Shown piece after piece: positions 1 to 6,025 of a stretch of 32,694 nucleotides of DNA (positions are counted from its first letter, which is position 1; every line of letters starts with the position of its first letter). The notes beneath the pieces were generated by a model that worked only from the letters and a program-made list of their open reading frames with translations, was not told the DNA's origin and did not search any database. The position numbers and the translations under genes were made by a program. The DNA is taken from NCBI GenBank assembly GCA_016789365.1, contig JAEURH010000035.1:1-32694 (forward strand). The letters run 5' to 3'. Source of the stretch: Anaerolineales bacterium (GTDB taxonomy: Bacteria; Chloroflexota; Anaerolineae; Anaerolineales; Villigracilaceae).

Positions 1-92
1 ACTTCTTCACCCATAATAAAAACAGCAGGGTCTCTATCCATTTCTTCCATAAGTGCTTGCGAGATTGCCTCGCGCATAGTAATTTTAGGCAT
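1..92 (-). CDS. pdhB: Pyruvate/2-oxoacid dehydrogenase E1 beta subunit, N-terminus (partial)
   Basis: This is the start of a minus-strand gene that runs off the left edge. The ATG is at 92-90 and the visible peptide starts MPKITMREAISQALMEEMDR, followed by a DPAVFIMGEEV stretch. This is the typical beginning of E1 beta subunits of pyruvate, acetoin or branched-chain 2-oxoacid dehydrogenases, which carry the conserved 'GEEV/GEDV' near residue 30. It lies directly downstream of the E1 alpha gene on the same strand, as expected for a heterotetrameric thiamine-diphosphate E1. Only about 30 residues are visible, so the substrate cannot be told. An imperfect palindrome (114-181) fills the gap between the two genes. 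Confidence 0.85.
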   Translation of the reverse strand, partial: MPKITMREAISQALMEEMDRDPAVFIMGEE

Positions 93-113
93 GTATACTA
101 TTTCCTCTTTTTT

Positions 114-181
114 AACACGAAGGGCACAAAGGTCACTAAGGAAAAGGAAAAAACTTTGTGTACTTCGTGTCCTTTGTGTTT
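114..181. repeat. Imperfect palindrome built of 9-nt units, between E1 alpha and E1 beta
   Basis: The left arm (114-141) reads as three 9-nt-spaced units of the type CACGAAGG / CACAAAGG / CACTAAGG. The right arm (154-181) is the imperfect reverse complement (CTTTGTG, CTTCGTG, CTTTGTG). It touches the E1 alpha stop codon. Two other intergenic palindromes in this window (5858-5928 and 14921-14984) have the same 9-nt periodic design with different core letters. Confidence 0.7.
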
Positions 182-1139
182 AATTCTCTACATACACATT
201 CGTAAACAATTCTTCCATTGCTGGCTCAGGGCTGTTCTCAGCAAATTCAACAGCCTTCGTTACTTCTTCTTCTGCTCGTGCTTCAATTTCATCCAGTTGC
301 TTTCGCGTGGCAATCTTTTTGTCTAAAAGATATTTATTGAAAATACCAATCGGGTCATTCTCTTGCCACTTCTTTACTTCTTCTGCTTTGCGATATCGTT
401 CAGGGTCACCCATGGAATGTCCGCGGAAGCGATAGGTATTGATTTCAAGAAAATAAGGCTGACTTTCTTTACGAACATAAGCAATCGCTTCTTTCGCCGC
501 CTCATAGACTTTCATCACATCCATACCATCTACTTCAGCATTTTTCATGGCATAGCCTTCCGCTTTTTGACGAATATCTGAAACGGCGGATGCACGCTCA
601 ACGGATGTCCCCATGCCGTATTGATTATTTTCACAAACCCATAACACGCGTAAGCCCCAAGCCTTTGATATATTCAACGCTTCATGGAAGTACCCGATGT
701 TGGTTGCGCCATCCCCAAACATACAAATCGTGACGTTATCATTTTCAGCATATTGGTCGCCGATGGCAAGTCCCGCGGCAATGGGTAAATGCCCGCCAAC
801 AATGGCATGTCCGCCCCAGAAGTTTTTCTCAACACTTGCCATGTGCATGGAACCGCCCTTGCCTTTGGAAACTCCAGTGGCTTTGCCGAGCAACTCTGCC
901 ATCATTTCACCTGTTGAAATACCGCAATTGATTGCCACGCCATGGTCACGATAGGCTGTGATGACTCTATCTCTTGGTTCACGTGCCGCAACCAAACCAG
1001 TCGAAACCGCCTCTTGACCAATATACAAGTGCATAAACCCGCCGATTTTTCCTGCTTGGTATAACTCAGCACCGCGTTCTTCTGCCCGCCGAATTACCAC
1101 CATTTGATAATATAAATCTAACTGTTGTTCTTTCTTCAT
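180..1139 (-). CDS. pdhA: Pyruvate/2-oxoacid dehydrogenase E1 component, alpha subunit
   Basis: The product is a 319-residue thiamine-diphosphate-dependent E1 alpha subunit, normal length for this short bacterial type. It would decarboxylate pyruvate (or acetoin or a branched-chain 2-oxoacid) and pass the acyl group to the E2 lipoyl domain. The ThDP/Mg motif runs from GDGATNIG (residues 142-149) to the NN pair at 171-172 (CENNQYG). Phosphorylation-loop-like residues (YRFRGHSMGDPERYR) follow near residue 240. The E1 beta gene follows 87 bp downstream on the same strand. The ATG at 1139-1137 has only a distant GGAG. A TATAAT on the minus strand at 1265-1260 could be its -10 box, but no good -35 is seen. 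PdhA or AcoA cannot be separated from sequence alone. Confidence 0.9.
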   Translation of the reverse strand: MKKEQQLDLYYQMVVIRRAEERGAELYQAGKIGGFMHLYIGQEAVSTGLVAAREPRDRVITAYRDHGVAINCGISTGEMMAELLGKATGVSKGKGGSMHMASVEKNFWGGHAIVGGHLPIAAGLAIGDQYAENDNVTICMFGDGATNIGYFHEALNISKAWGLRVLWVCENNQYGMGTSVERASAVSDIRQKAEGYAMKNAEVDGMDVMKVYEAAKEAIAYVRKESQPYFLEINTYRFRGHSMGDPERYRKAEEVKKWQENDPIGIFNKYLLDKKIATRKQLDEIEARAEEEVTKAVEFAENSPEPAMEELFTNVYVEN

Positions 1140-1333
1140 TATTTGGAAACTCCGCTACATTTAATCATGTGCTTTCACAGCACAAAAAAGTAAAATCATG
1201 TTCAAGAAAATAACACCAAAACCTTATTGGCGTTGTGATTCCTGACACTCGAATCGGAAATTATATCAGAGAAAAAAACCGAACTTTTACAATTGCCCCA
1301 AACGGGTAATACAAAAATCAATACTTGTAAATA

Positions 1334-1361
1334 TTGACATATCTTCTGCTTGTGCTATAAA
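1334..1361 (+). promoter_or_regulatory. Sigma-70-type promoter of the 56-residue membrane peptide
   Basis: A consensus TTGACA (1334-1339) is separated by 16 nt from TATAAA (1356-1361). Transcription would start near 1368, giving a leader of about 43 nt with a good Shine-Dalgarno before the ATG at 1411. Among the -35 elements seen in the window this is one of the best. Confidence 0.7.
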
Positions 1362-1410
1362 TGAATCATCCGCCAGAAAAATTATTCGTTTTTTTCACAA
1401 GGAGAATGAG

Positions 1411-1581
1411 ATGAAACTTACCCCCCCTAAAGCAGTAACTTTTTGGATTTCCGTTGCACTCGCAGTACTCGGTTTACTCAGCCAACTTGCTCTCTTCACG
1501 CTCATCCCAGTACCAGCCTTTTGGCTTTTGTTCTTTGGCTTCGTGCTTCTCGCCCTCGGCTTGATGGTCAAAGGTCTCTAA
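1411..1581 (+). CDS. Small two-helix membrane protein, 56 residues
   Basis: A short gene with its own complete signal set: a consensus promoter (1334-1361), AAGGAG (1399-1404) 6 nt before the ATG, and an intrinsic terminator immediately after (1601-1636). The peptide begins MKLTPPKAVTFWISVALAVL and consists almost entirely of two hydrophobic helices (about residues 9-31 and 35-53) joined by a short Pro-containing turn, ending KGL. Function is unknown. The dedicated strong promoter and terminator argue that it is a real monocistronic gene. Similar tiny membrane proteins are widespread and usually unannotated. Confidence is in the gene being real, not in a role. Confidence 0.75.
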   Translation: MKLTPPKAVTFWISVALAVLGLLSQLALFTLIPVPAFWLLFFGFVLLALGLMVKGL

Positions 1582-1600
1582 GATTTAACAACTGGCGGAT

Positions 1601-1636
1601 AAAAAACTCCCTGCTATTTAGCAGGGAGTTTTTTTT
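1601..1636 (+). terminator. Bidirectional intrinsic terminator
   Basis: The stem AAAACTCCCTGC / GCAGGGAGTTTT has a six-nt loop (TATTTA, 1615-1620), an A-tract on its left and a T-tract on its right, so it can terminate both the 56-residue gene (+) and the converging lipoprotein gene (-), whose TAA stop lies inside the T-tract at 1635-1637. The CTCCC...GGGAG core is reused in the terminators at 14857 and 16678. Confidence 0.9.
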
Positions 1637-2339
1637 ACTTACAGGCTGGCACAATCTGAATTACTTTTTCCGATGTTCCATTTTTGTTATAGGCTTCGAG
1701 TTCATAAGTAATATTTTTTCCATAAGGTGCATTTATATCTTTATAGTTAAATTTGCTCGCTTTCAATTCGATAATCTGCTTGCCATCTCGATACAAACGG
1801 AAACCTTCAGTATCAGGTCCAGCAGTCCAACTTAAAGTAACTGCAAATTTTTTCGGACCAGGCTGACATTGTTGGTCAGTCACATAAAACTGACCAGGTA
1901 TCCCGGGCAAGGCTGGTCCATACTTAATCGGCAACCTGCCCAAATCTGAATTGGGTTCAGCATTTTCATAAAAAATCCAACACTCGCGATTAGTTGTATT
2001 TACAATTTGCCACCACGTATTATCGTCATTTCTGCCCACCACACTAAAAACATTACCGCTGGCAATTTGGTCAACAATAATGTAATTAGAACTTGGACCC
2101 AAACGGCAATTAGAATTTTTGGTTAACTTAATTTCTGCTGGCAGTTCAGGTGTAGCAGATGGGCTTGGTGTATCCGTCCCAGCAGGTGTTGGGCTATTTT
2201 CTATCACAATAATCGTCACAGGTGCTTCCACCGTGGGCGAAGGTAAATCAGCAGGTGAACCTCCAGACCCCGGCAAATTGCAAGCCAGCATAACGATAAT
2301 CAATAACACAAACGCAAAAGAATTTTTTTGTGATTTCAT
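1635..2339 (-). CDS. Lipoprotein with bacterial SH3-like domain and FN3-like C-terminus
   Basis: The product has 234 residues. The N-terminus is a lipoprotein signal with lipobox VMLAC and Cys20 as the lipidated residue, followed by a Ser/Pro/Thr-rich stalk (about 25-70). Residues about 72-135 resemble a bacterial SH3 (SH3b/SH3_3) domain: N-C-R-L-G-P-S-S-N-Y followed by VVGRNDDNTWWQI and CWIF. The last 75 residues (LSWTAGPDTEGFRLYRDG and onward) look like a fibronectin type III fold. It is expected outside the cell, tethered to the membrane, binding peptidoglycan or another surface ligand, but the ligand is unknown. AAGGAG lies 6 nt before the ATG. It diverges from the HEAT gene. Confidence 0.8.
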   Translation of the reverse strand: MKSQKNSFAFVLLIIVMLACNLPGSGGSPADLPSPTVEAPVTIIVIENSPTPAGTDTPSPSATPELPAEIKLTKNSNCRLGPSSNYIIVDQIASGNVFSVVGRNDDNTWWQIVNTTNRECWIFYENAEPNSDLGRLPIKYGPALPGIPGQFYVTDQQCQPGPKKFAVTLSWTAGPDTEGFRLYRDGKQIIELKASKFNYKDINAPYGKNITYELEAYNKNGTSEKVIQIVPACK

Positions 2340-2389
2340 ACAATTCTCCTTGAAATGATATCTTCATTATAGTACTTCCCCTTTTCATG

Positions 2390-2402
2390 TAAAATAGCCC
2401 AA
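2390..2402 (+). promoter_or_regulatory. Leaderless-type -10 box of the HEAT-repeat gene
   Basis: TAAAAT (2390-2395) ends 6 nt before the ATG at 2402, so a transcript starting at the usual distance would begin on the A of the start codon. No Shine-Dalgarno is present. A TG pair precedes the box at 2388-2389. Confidence 0.55.
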
Positions 2403-3541
2403 TGGATTGGTTTACAAACTCCAAAACCTCTGAAATCAAAAAACTGATTACCCAACTTGCCGATGTGACCAAACGGGATAATGCCGCCCGCGAATTGCTC
2501 AAACTTGGCGCAGATGCCATCCCTGTTTTGATAGAAACGCTTCACTCTGAAAGTGACGACTTGGTCTTGCCATGTCAACATCTACTAGCCCGAATCCCCT
2601 CCGCTTCGCCACAATTGATTCATAGTCTGCAAACCGCACATCCACTGGTTCGCGGACGTGTTGCTGAAATATTTTCCATCAGCAAAGATAAAAATGCAAT
2701 ACCATTTTTACTTCAAGCATTAAACGGAGAATATTACACAGTCCGCGCAAAATCAGCAATTGCGTTAGGTTACATCGGTGATACACAAGCAATTCCACAT
2801 TTGCTTCCACTATTAAAAGATAAAGAAGATGAAGTCCGAATATCTGCTTGTATAGCACTTGGTTTATTCAAAGACCCAAATACCTTTGAAAAAATAGCGG
2901 ACATATTATTAGACGACCCAAAGATAGAAGTTCGCCAAGCCGCCGCAAAAGCACTAGGTGATACAAAACATCCACATGCAATTCAATATTTGATGGAAGC
3001 CTTGCGCGATTCGTTTTGGTGGTTTGAACGCGAAGATATTATCAAAGATTTGTTGAACGCTATTGAAAATATGGGCGAAGCAGTGGTTGAGCCATTAATC
3101 GAAGCATTAGAGGATAAAGAAAAAACTGTCCGTAAATATTCTGCCATCATGTTAGGGAATCTAAAAGACGTTCGTGCGATTGAAGAGCTAGGTATGACGT
3201 TATATGATTTGCATGATGAAGTTAGTTTAGTCGCGGCGGAGTCATTGGCTCAAATTGGAGAATCAGCTATCCCCGTGTTAAGTGAGGCGTTGACTCATCC
3301 CGAAGCAGGCGTGCGAGAACATGCCATCTATGGGTTGGGAAAAATCCAAAACGAAAGAGTGATTCCATTCTTAATTGAAATGCTAAAAGATAATGAAAGA
3401 GTTGTACAAAAACAGGCGATTCTTTCGCTTGGAAATTTCAAGAATGAATTAGCAATTTCTGCATTGAAAGAAGTTGCTTCAAATAGAAGTGATAGGGAAT
3501 TTCATAATTTAGCAAAAAGTATTTTAGAGAATCAAAAATGA
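2402..3541 (+). CDS. HEAT-repeat (PBS-lyase-type) scaffold protein
   Basis: The product has 379 residues built almost entirely of tandem 31-residue helical repeats. Each has a pattern like AIPFLLQAL followed by VRAKSAIALGYIGD (near residues 98-130), then IPHLLPLLKDKEDEVRISAC, and so on to the C-terminus. Around ten units can be followed. HEAT/PBS-lyase repeats make a curved solenoid for protein-protein contact. No catalytic domain, signal peptide or membrane helix is visible, so it should be cytoplasmic. Its stop overlaps the next gene by 4 nt (ATGA), suggesting translational coupling with a polytopic membrane protein and perhaps a complex with it. It appears to be leaderless. Partner unknown. 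Confidence 0.88.
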   Translation: MDWFTNSKTSEIKKLITQLADVTKRDNAARELLKLGADAIPVLIETLHSESDDLVLPCQHLLARIPSASPQLIHSLQTAHPLVRGRVAEIFSISKDKNAIPFLLQALNGEYYTVRAKSAIALGYIGDTQAIPHLLPLLKDKEDEVRISACIALGLFKDPNTFEKIADILLDDPKIEVRQAAAKALGDTKHPHAIQYLMEALRDSFWWFEREDIIKDLLNAIENMGEAVVEPLIEALEDKEKTVRKYSAIMLGNLKDVRAIEELGMTLYDLHDEVSLVAAESLAQIGESAIPVLSEALTHPEAGVREHAIYGLGKIQNERVIPFLIEMLKDNERVVQKQAILSLGNFKNELAISALKEVASNRSDREFHNLAKSILENQK

Positions 3542-4236
3542 TGAAACGAATTCATACTTTACTCGCGATTCAATCAGTGGTGGCGATTTTGATTTCAATT
3601 AATCGTTTGAGTTCGCTTACGCTTGGTTATGTCGCTGAAAATGAATTTCTGCGCTGGGTGGATTTGAATAACATGCTCGTTTTGCCAATGATTAGTTTGA
3701 TTGCATTTTATTTCTTGAAGAAAACAATTGAATACAATTCACCACAGCGTGAGGGCAAAGTTCATTTTGCAATTAACTTAACTTTTATCATCGGCATTTA
3801 TTTGCTTGCGGCTGGATATGGCAACCACGAAGTCACCAATTATTTGCATCAGCGTTTTTGCATCGAAGGTGACATCAGTGATATGTGCCGTATTATTATT
3901 TTTAATGATGATGAATTTAGTCACTGGGTTTTCTTTGCTGGTTTTATTTTAATGAATGCCGCTTTGTTGTTTTTACAAAATTTATTTCCATATCGTGAAG
4001 AAATATCCAAAACAGATATTGCTTTGTTGGTTATCAATTCTTTATTTTTAGGCGCAGGGATTTTCGCCAACCTCGGCTTTGAAGAAATCGGCTTGGATTT
4101 ATATGTTGTTATGTTACTCGCTTTTCTTTCCGTTTATCTTTTATACAAGAAAGGCAAACAACCTTTGTTTATTTATTATACATCTGCCAATTGGTTGGGA
4201 TTAATTGCAAGTTTTGTTGCACAACTATTTCGGTAG
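3538..4236 (+). CDS. Polytopic membrane protein of unknown function
   Basis: The product has 232 residues with about six or seven hydrophobic helices and no recognisable soluble domain. Helices can be seen around 5-30, 45-62, 78-96, 128-148, 160-180, 185-203 and 212-230. Between the third and fourth helices lies a polar stretch with GYGNHEVTNYLHQRF, two Cys and NDDEFSHWVFF. The conserved-looking His/Asp/Glu near the membrane could bind metal, but this is only a suggestion. It overlaps the HEAT gene by 4 nt (ATGA) and is probably co-translated with it. An adjacent second ATG (3541) is equally possible as the start. I do not recognise the family. Confidence 0.75.
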   Translation: MMKRIHTLLAIQSVVAILISINRLSSLTLGYVAENEFLRWVDLNNMLVLPMISLIAFYFLKKTIEYNSPQREGKVHFAINLTFIIGIYLLAAGYGNHEVTNYLHQRFCIEGDISDMCRIIIFNDDEFSHWVFFAGFILMNAALLFLQNLFPYREEISKTDIALLVINSLFLGAGIFANLGFEEIGLDLYVVMLLAFLSVYLLYKKGKQPLFIYYTSANWLGLIASFVAQLFR

Positions 4237-4251
4237 TCATCATAGTACCGA

Positions 4252-4262
4252 GTGCGTCGCAC
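4252..4262. repeat. Short GTGCGTCGCAC palindrome
   Basis: An 11-nt palindrome in the 32-bp gap between two converging genes. It shares GTGCGTCGC with the arms of the larger inverted repeat at 31112-31163 and may be a remnant of the same family. No T-tract follows, so it is a weak terminator candidate. Confidence 0.4.
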
Positions 4263-4268
4263 CCTTGC

Positions 4269-5183
4269 TTACACATTCAAAAACTTTTCAATTGCTGGTG
4301 CAATTTCTGTTAACTGTTTTATTTGATTAAATTCTTTTCTCAATTCTTTATCCCCAAATAACAAAAGCGGAACTGAATTAGCAGTATGTTTTCTTGTAGA
4401 TAAATCTTCCATGTTGCCGTGGTCAGATGTGAGTAAAATCAAACCATCTTCATTTTTCCAAACAGATAATAGTCCTTTTAATACGCCGTCAAATATTTCT
4501 AACTGTTCAATAGCAGATTCCATATCTTGTTTGTGACCCGCATAGTCACTTGCCCAATATTCAAAAAAAGAAAAATCATAGTGCTTTGCTAATTCTGCTA
4601 ATTTGACTCCTGCTGTGTGTGGGTCAAATAAAGGCGCATCAGGAAAGCCGAGAAATTCATGCCAGCCTTGACCTGTAAAATCGGCGGACAATGCTTTGCC
4701 TGCAAAATAATCTTCGTGGGTGAATAATGGAATGCCAGCATTGGTCAATGCTTGTGGAATGGATGAATACAATCTTTTACCTGAATCAATGCCATCAAAA
4801 TAGCGTGGGGGATAACCATTTAATAAAGCAGTCTTTTTATTTGCTTTGATGACTTTATGAAAAATCGTATCTGATTCTAAATATTTGGCGGTTTCAGGGT
4901 TTGGTTTGGGACCATAATGATAGCCAAGTTCTTTTGGAATGTTGATCCCAGTCAATAACACGGCTTGACCTGTGGCAGATTGTGGCAAGCCTTTGACACC
5001 GAGATTTGGGTCAACTGCGCGTAGGCAAACTAGGTCATTATCTATTGGGACGGAAGATTGAAGTAACTTTTTTCCACCAAGCAATGATTCTAAAAACGGC
5101 ATATTTGCTTTGGCGAATGGATTAATTTCAGGGTTATCTTCGCCAAGTCCGATGCCGTCTAAAAAGAGAAAGAGTAGTTTCAT
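4269..5183 (-). CDS. Alkaline-phosphatase-superfamily metalloenzyme, phosphoglycerate-mutase-like
   Basis: From the ATG at 5183 the product has 304 residues. It starts MKLLFLFLDGIG, with the metal-binding Asp of the superfamily in FLDG, and ends with the distal metal site TSDHGNMED ... HTANSVPLL, as in cofactor-independent phosphoglycerate mutases and phosphopentomutases (PF01676). ASDYAGHKQDM supplies another D..GH pair. It is about 200 residues shorter than real iPGM because the inserted phosphotransferase domain is missing, so it is a stand-alone metalloenzyme-fold hydrolase or mutase of unknown substrate. An in-frame ATG at 5273 would add 30 residues, but these are encoded by an intergenic repeat (5193-5262), so the later start is preferred. 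Confidence 0.8.
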   Translation of the reverse strand: MKLLFLFLDGIGLGEDNPEINPFAKANMPFLESLLGGKKLLQSSVPIDNDLVCLRAVDPNLGVKGLPQSATGQAVLLTGINIPKELGYHYGPKPNPETAKYLESDTIFHKVIKANKKTALLNGYPPRYFDGIDSGKRLYSSIPQALTNAGIPLFTHEDYFAGKALSADFTGQGWHEFLGFPDAPLFDPHTAGVKLAELAKHYDFSFFEYWASDYAGHKQDMESAIEQLEIFDGVLKGLLSVWKNEDGLILLTSDHGNMEDLSTRKHTANSVPLLLFGDKELRKEFNQIKQLTEIAPAIEKFLNV

Positions 5184-5192
5184 TTTATAAAA

Positions 5193-5262
5193 TCCCGTAG
5201 GGATGACATGATTATAGATGATGTAAGAATTATTTTTCCAACCCCGTAGGGGTGGTATAGAT
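5193..5262. repeat. Pair of CCCGTAGGG repeat units
   Basis: Two direct copies of a small palindrome followed by a similar tail: TCCCGTAGGGA (5193-5203) then TGACATGATTATAG, and CCCCGTAGGGG (5242-5252) then TGGTATAGAT. Repeats with a CCCGTAGGGG core occur between genes of many uncultured bacteria. They lie upstream of the metalloenzyme gene and create a spurious N-terminal extension in its reading frame. Confidence 0.65.
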
Positions 5263-5329
5263 TTGACAAACATTCAAGTTAAGAAAAAGATTGAAGAGCA
5301 AGAATCAACTATCCCCGAATAATGAGGCG

Positions 5330-5830
5330 TTATTGATTTAATGAGTCACGCACCAGTTGCGGGTCAAACGTCCCAACCAAACGCCACAATTCGTTGCCAA
5401 GTTCATCAAAATAAATAAATGTGGGCGTAAATTGAAATCCATAAATAGGCAAAAGGTCCATGCCAGTTTCTTCTTGAATGTTGACGCGAACAATGTGAAT
5501 TTGTTTGCCGATGGTTTGACTGTTTAATTCTTGCTCGAGCGCATCTACTTCGGGTTTGATGGAAATACAAGCAATACAATATGGAGATTGAAATTCAAGT
5601 AAGACTGGCGTGCCAGAACCAATTAAAGATTGCACTTCTTGCGCGCCTTCGCGTAATTGCGTTGGGCGTGGATGGATAATGCTCCACGCTACAACCAAAC
5701 TTAAAACAATCATGCCAAAGGCGGCGTAATCATTCCATTTTGGTTTGTTGGTGAGCAAAATAATGCCAGTGATAATGATGAAGCCAATTGCAATGGCGAG
5801 AAAAGAATAACCGACGGGAATTAAGTTCAT
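5330..5830 (-). CDS. Membrane-anchored thioredoxin-like protein
   Basis: The product has 166 residues. Two hydrophobic helices (about 5-27 and 34-53) precede a thioredoxin fold (about 60-166). The redox motif is CIAC (Cys85, Cys88) in QSPYCIACISIKPEVD, and the cis-proline loop is FTPTFIYFDELG near residue 134. The thioredoxin part should face one side of the membrane, possibly outside the cytoplasm, for disulfide exchange or cytochrome/lipoprotein maturation. The CxxC dipeptide Ile-Ala is unlike classical Trx (Gly-Pro). A GAGAG lies 6-7 nt before the ATG. The gene stands alone on the minus strand between the metalloenzyme and the divergent EF-G-like gene. Confidence 0.85.
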   Translation of the reverse strand: MNLIPVGYSFLAIAIGFIIITGIILLTNKPKWNDYAAFGMIVLSLVVAWSIIHPRPTQLREGAQEVQSLIGSGTPVLLEFQSPYCIACISIKPEVDALEQELNSQTIGKQIHIVRVNIQEETGMDLLPIYGFQFTPTFIYFDELGNELWRLVGTFDPQLVRDSLNQ

Positions 5831-5857
5831 TTGACTCTCAAGTTTTTAAGAGGATTA

Positions 5858-5928
5858 GCCACAGAGTTCACAGAGAACGATGAGAAGAACTTCTTAAAAA
5901 TCTCTGTGAACTCTGTGTTCTCTGTGGC
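5858..5928. repeat. Imperfect palindrome of CACAGAG units
   Basis: GCCACAGAG (5858-5866) pairs with CTCTGTGGC (5920-5928), and TTCACAGAGA (5867-5876) with TCTCTGTGAA (5901-5910). The units repeat every 9 nt. It lies in the divergent gap between the thioredoxin gene and the EF-G-like promoter, and is structurally akin to the elements at 114-181 and 14921-14984. Confidence 0.75.
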
Positions 5929-5946
5929 AAAGGATTTTCATTTGCT

Positions 5947-5975
5947 TTGACAATTCATTTAAGTTCTTTTACAAT
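5947..5975 (+). promoter_or_regulatory. Sigma-70-type promoter of the EF-G-like gene
   Basis: TTGACA (5947-5952), an ideal 17-nt spacer, and TACAAT (5970-5975). The start point would be near 5982, leaving a leader of about 44 nt with GAGGAAGGG (6009-6017) before the ATG at 6026. Confidence 0.75.
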
Positions 5976-6025
5976 CATATAACTAACGTGCCAGACATTC
6001 TAAATAATGAGGAAGGGCTTTTTCG

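Noticed and set aside
1443..1835. 130-residue plus-strand reading frame
   Set aside because: It runs through the real 56-residue gene, a terminator and the antisense of the SH3b lipoprotein, with no start signals.
4269..5273. Metalloenzyme gene starting at 5273
   Set aside because: The extra 30 residues are encoded by CCCGTAGGG repeats, and the family's N-terminal MKxLFLFLDG motif starts at 5183.
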